A DNA stretch of 14,427 nt, taken from the NCBI GenBank assembly GCA_023818785.1, contig JAMWCO010000021.1, positions 1 through 14,427 on the forward strand. Reading direction: 5' to 3'. The translations under genes and the position numbers were made by a program. The stretch's first letter is position 1, and every line of letters starts with the position of its first letter. The DNA comes from Candidatus Omnitrophota bacterium (GTDB lineage: Bacteria > Ratteibacteria > UBA8468 > B48-G9 > JAFGKM01). Below are positions 13,806-14,427 of the stretch, in pieces. The notes below the pieces were generated by a model. The model saw only the letters and a program-made list of their open reading frames with translations, did no database searches and was not told where the DNA came from.

Positions 13806-14427
13806 TTATTCAATTATTTCAGTTACAGCACCAGCACCAACAGTTTTTCCTCCCTCCCTTATAGCAAATCTCTGTCCTTTCTCAAGTGCTACTGGATATA
13901 TCAATTTTACCTCCATCTCTAAATTATCTCCTGGCATAACCATCTCTACCCCTTCTGGTAACTTTATCTCTCCTGTAACATCTGTCGTCCTTATATAAAA
14001 TTGTGGCCTATATCCTGTGAAAAATGGTGTGTGTCTCCCTCCTTCTTCTTTCTTTAATACATATACCTGCGCTTTAAAATTTGTATGTGGTGTTATACTA
14101 CCAGGAGCAGCTATTACCATACCACGCTCTACCTCTTCCTTCTCTATCCCCCTTAACAAAATCCCTACATTATCTCCTGCTACCCCTTCATCTAATTCCT
14201 TCCTGAACATCTCAAGCCCTGTAACTACACTCTTCTTTATATCATGAGACAACCCTATTATCTCTACTTCATCCCCTACCTTTACCTTCCCTCTCTCTAC
14301 CCTACCTGTCGCTACTGTCCCTCTCCCTGTTATACTAAATACATCCTCTACCGCTAACAAAAATGGCTTGTCTATTACCCTAACTGGCTCTGGTATATAA
14401 CTATCTACCGCATCCATTAACTCAAAT
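13806..14427 (-). CDS. tuf: Elongation factor Tu, C-terminal part (cut by window edge)
   Basis: About 206 C-terminal residues of EF-Tu; the frame continues past the right edge (F-E-L precedes the internal MDAVD methionine, which is not the start). Visible are the end of the G domain, domain II (VEDVFSITGRGTVATGRVERG) and domain III (GGRHTPFF, RPQFY.RTTDVTG and the final EGGKTVGAGAVTEIIE). The kirromycin-binding positions in these motifs look wild type. Most codons end in G or A (AAG, GAG, GGG, AGG, GTA), unlike nearby genes, but the last ten or so return to ACT, GTT, GGT, GCT. It stands upstream of rpmG, whereas a separate tuf follows fusA at the other end of the window. Confidence 0.97.
   Translation of the reverse strand, partial: FELMDAVDSYIPEPVRVIDKPFLLAVEDVFSITGRGTVATGRVERGKVKVGDEVEIIGLSHDIKKSVVTGLEMFRKELDEGVAGDNVGILLRGIEKEEVERGMVIAAPGSITPHTNFKAQVYVLKKEEGGRHTPFFTGYRPQFYIRTTDVTGEIKLPEGVEMVMPGDNLEMEVKLIYPVALEKGQRFAIREGGKTVGAGAVTEIIE

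Noticed and set aside
1..14427. A hidden novel accessory system, mobile element or CRISPR array
   Set aside because: Every stretch is assigned to a housekeeping gene, a tRNA or a short gap; the longest gap is 77 bases. No repeats with regular spacing, transposase-like frames or attachment sites were seen.

Overview
The window is a single-strand (all minus) bacterial information-processing supercluster from an AT-rich genome (roughly one third G+C by eye). In transcription order it reads: tuf (3' part), rpmG, tRNA-Trp(CCA), secE, nusG, rplK, rplA, rplJ, rplL, a fused rpoBC, rpsL, rpsG, fusA, tuf (5' part of a second copy). It joins the classical secE-nusG, rplKAJL-rpoBC and str (rpsL-rpsG-fusA-tuf) groups into one head-to-tail array with almost no intergenic DNA. 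No gene lies on the plus strand, no gene-free stretch exceeds 300 bases, and there is no mobile element, CRISPR or novel accessory cassette.

Organism: certainly Bacteria. Shine-Dalgarno sites are strong, and the RNA polymerase beta' carries a large insertion in the trigger loop, as many Gram-negative-type phyla do. The beta and beta' subunits are one 2503-residue polypeptide, an arrangement known from Helicobacter/Wolinella and Wolbachia relatives. The EF-G sequence and the overall AT-rich style do not look like either of those groups. My guess is an AT-rich uncultured or candidate-phylum bacterium, but I cannot place it firmly.

Layout: 13806-14427 is the 3' end of one tuf, followed by a four-cysteine L33 gene. 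A textbook promoter (TTGACA, 17-base spacer, TATAAT) lies between rpmG and tRNA-Trp and probably drives everything downstream. The tRNA ends six bases before the secE start codon, so tRNA maturation should leave a nearly leaderless secE-nusG message. The ribosomal stalk genes and rpoBC follow; the only notable gap (52 bases, rplL-rpoBC) holds a perfect 12-base inverted repeat. The rpoBC stop codon lies inside the rpsL ribosome-binding site, so the str genes are directly coupled to the polymerase gene. A second tuf starts 17 bases after fusA.

The genes together make transcription machinery (beta-beta', NusG), ribosomal proteins (L1, L7/L12, L10, L11, L33, S7, S12), translation factors (EF-G, EF-Tu), the translocon subunit SecE and a tryptophan tRNA. 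The unusual points are sequence-level: the rpoBC fusion with no usable internal start, a changed residue in the nearly invariant NADFDGDQM catalytic motif, an EF-G with both domain IV tip loops rewritten (including loss of the decoding-site histidine), tuf fragments with a composition unlike their neighbours, and absence of room for the usual L1, L10 and S7 autoregulatory leaders.
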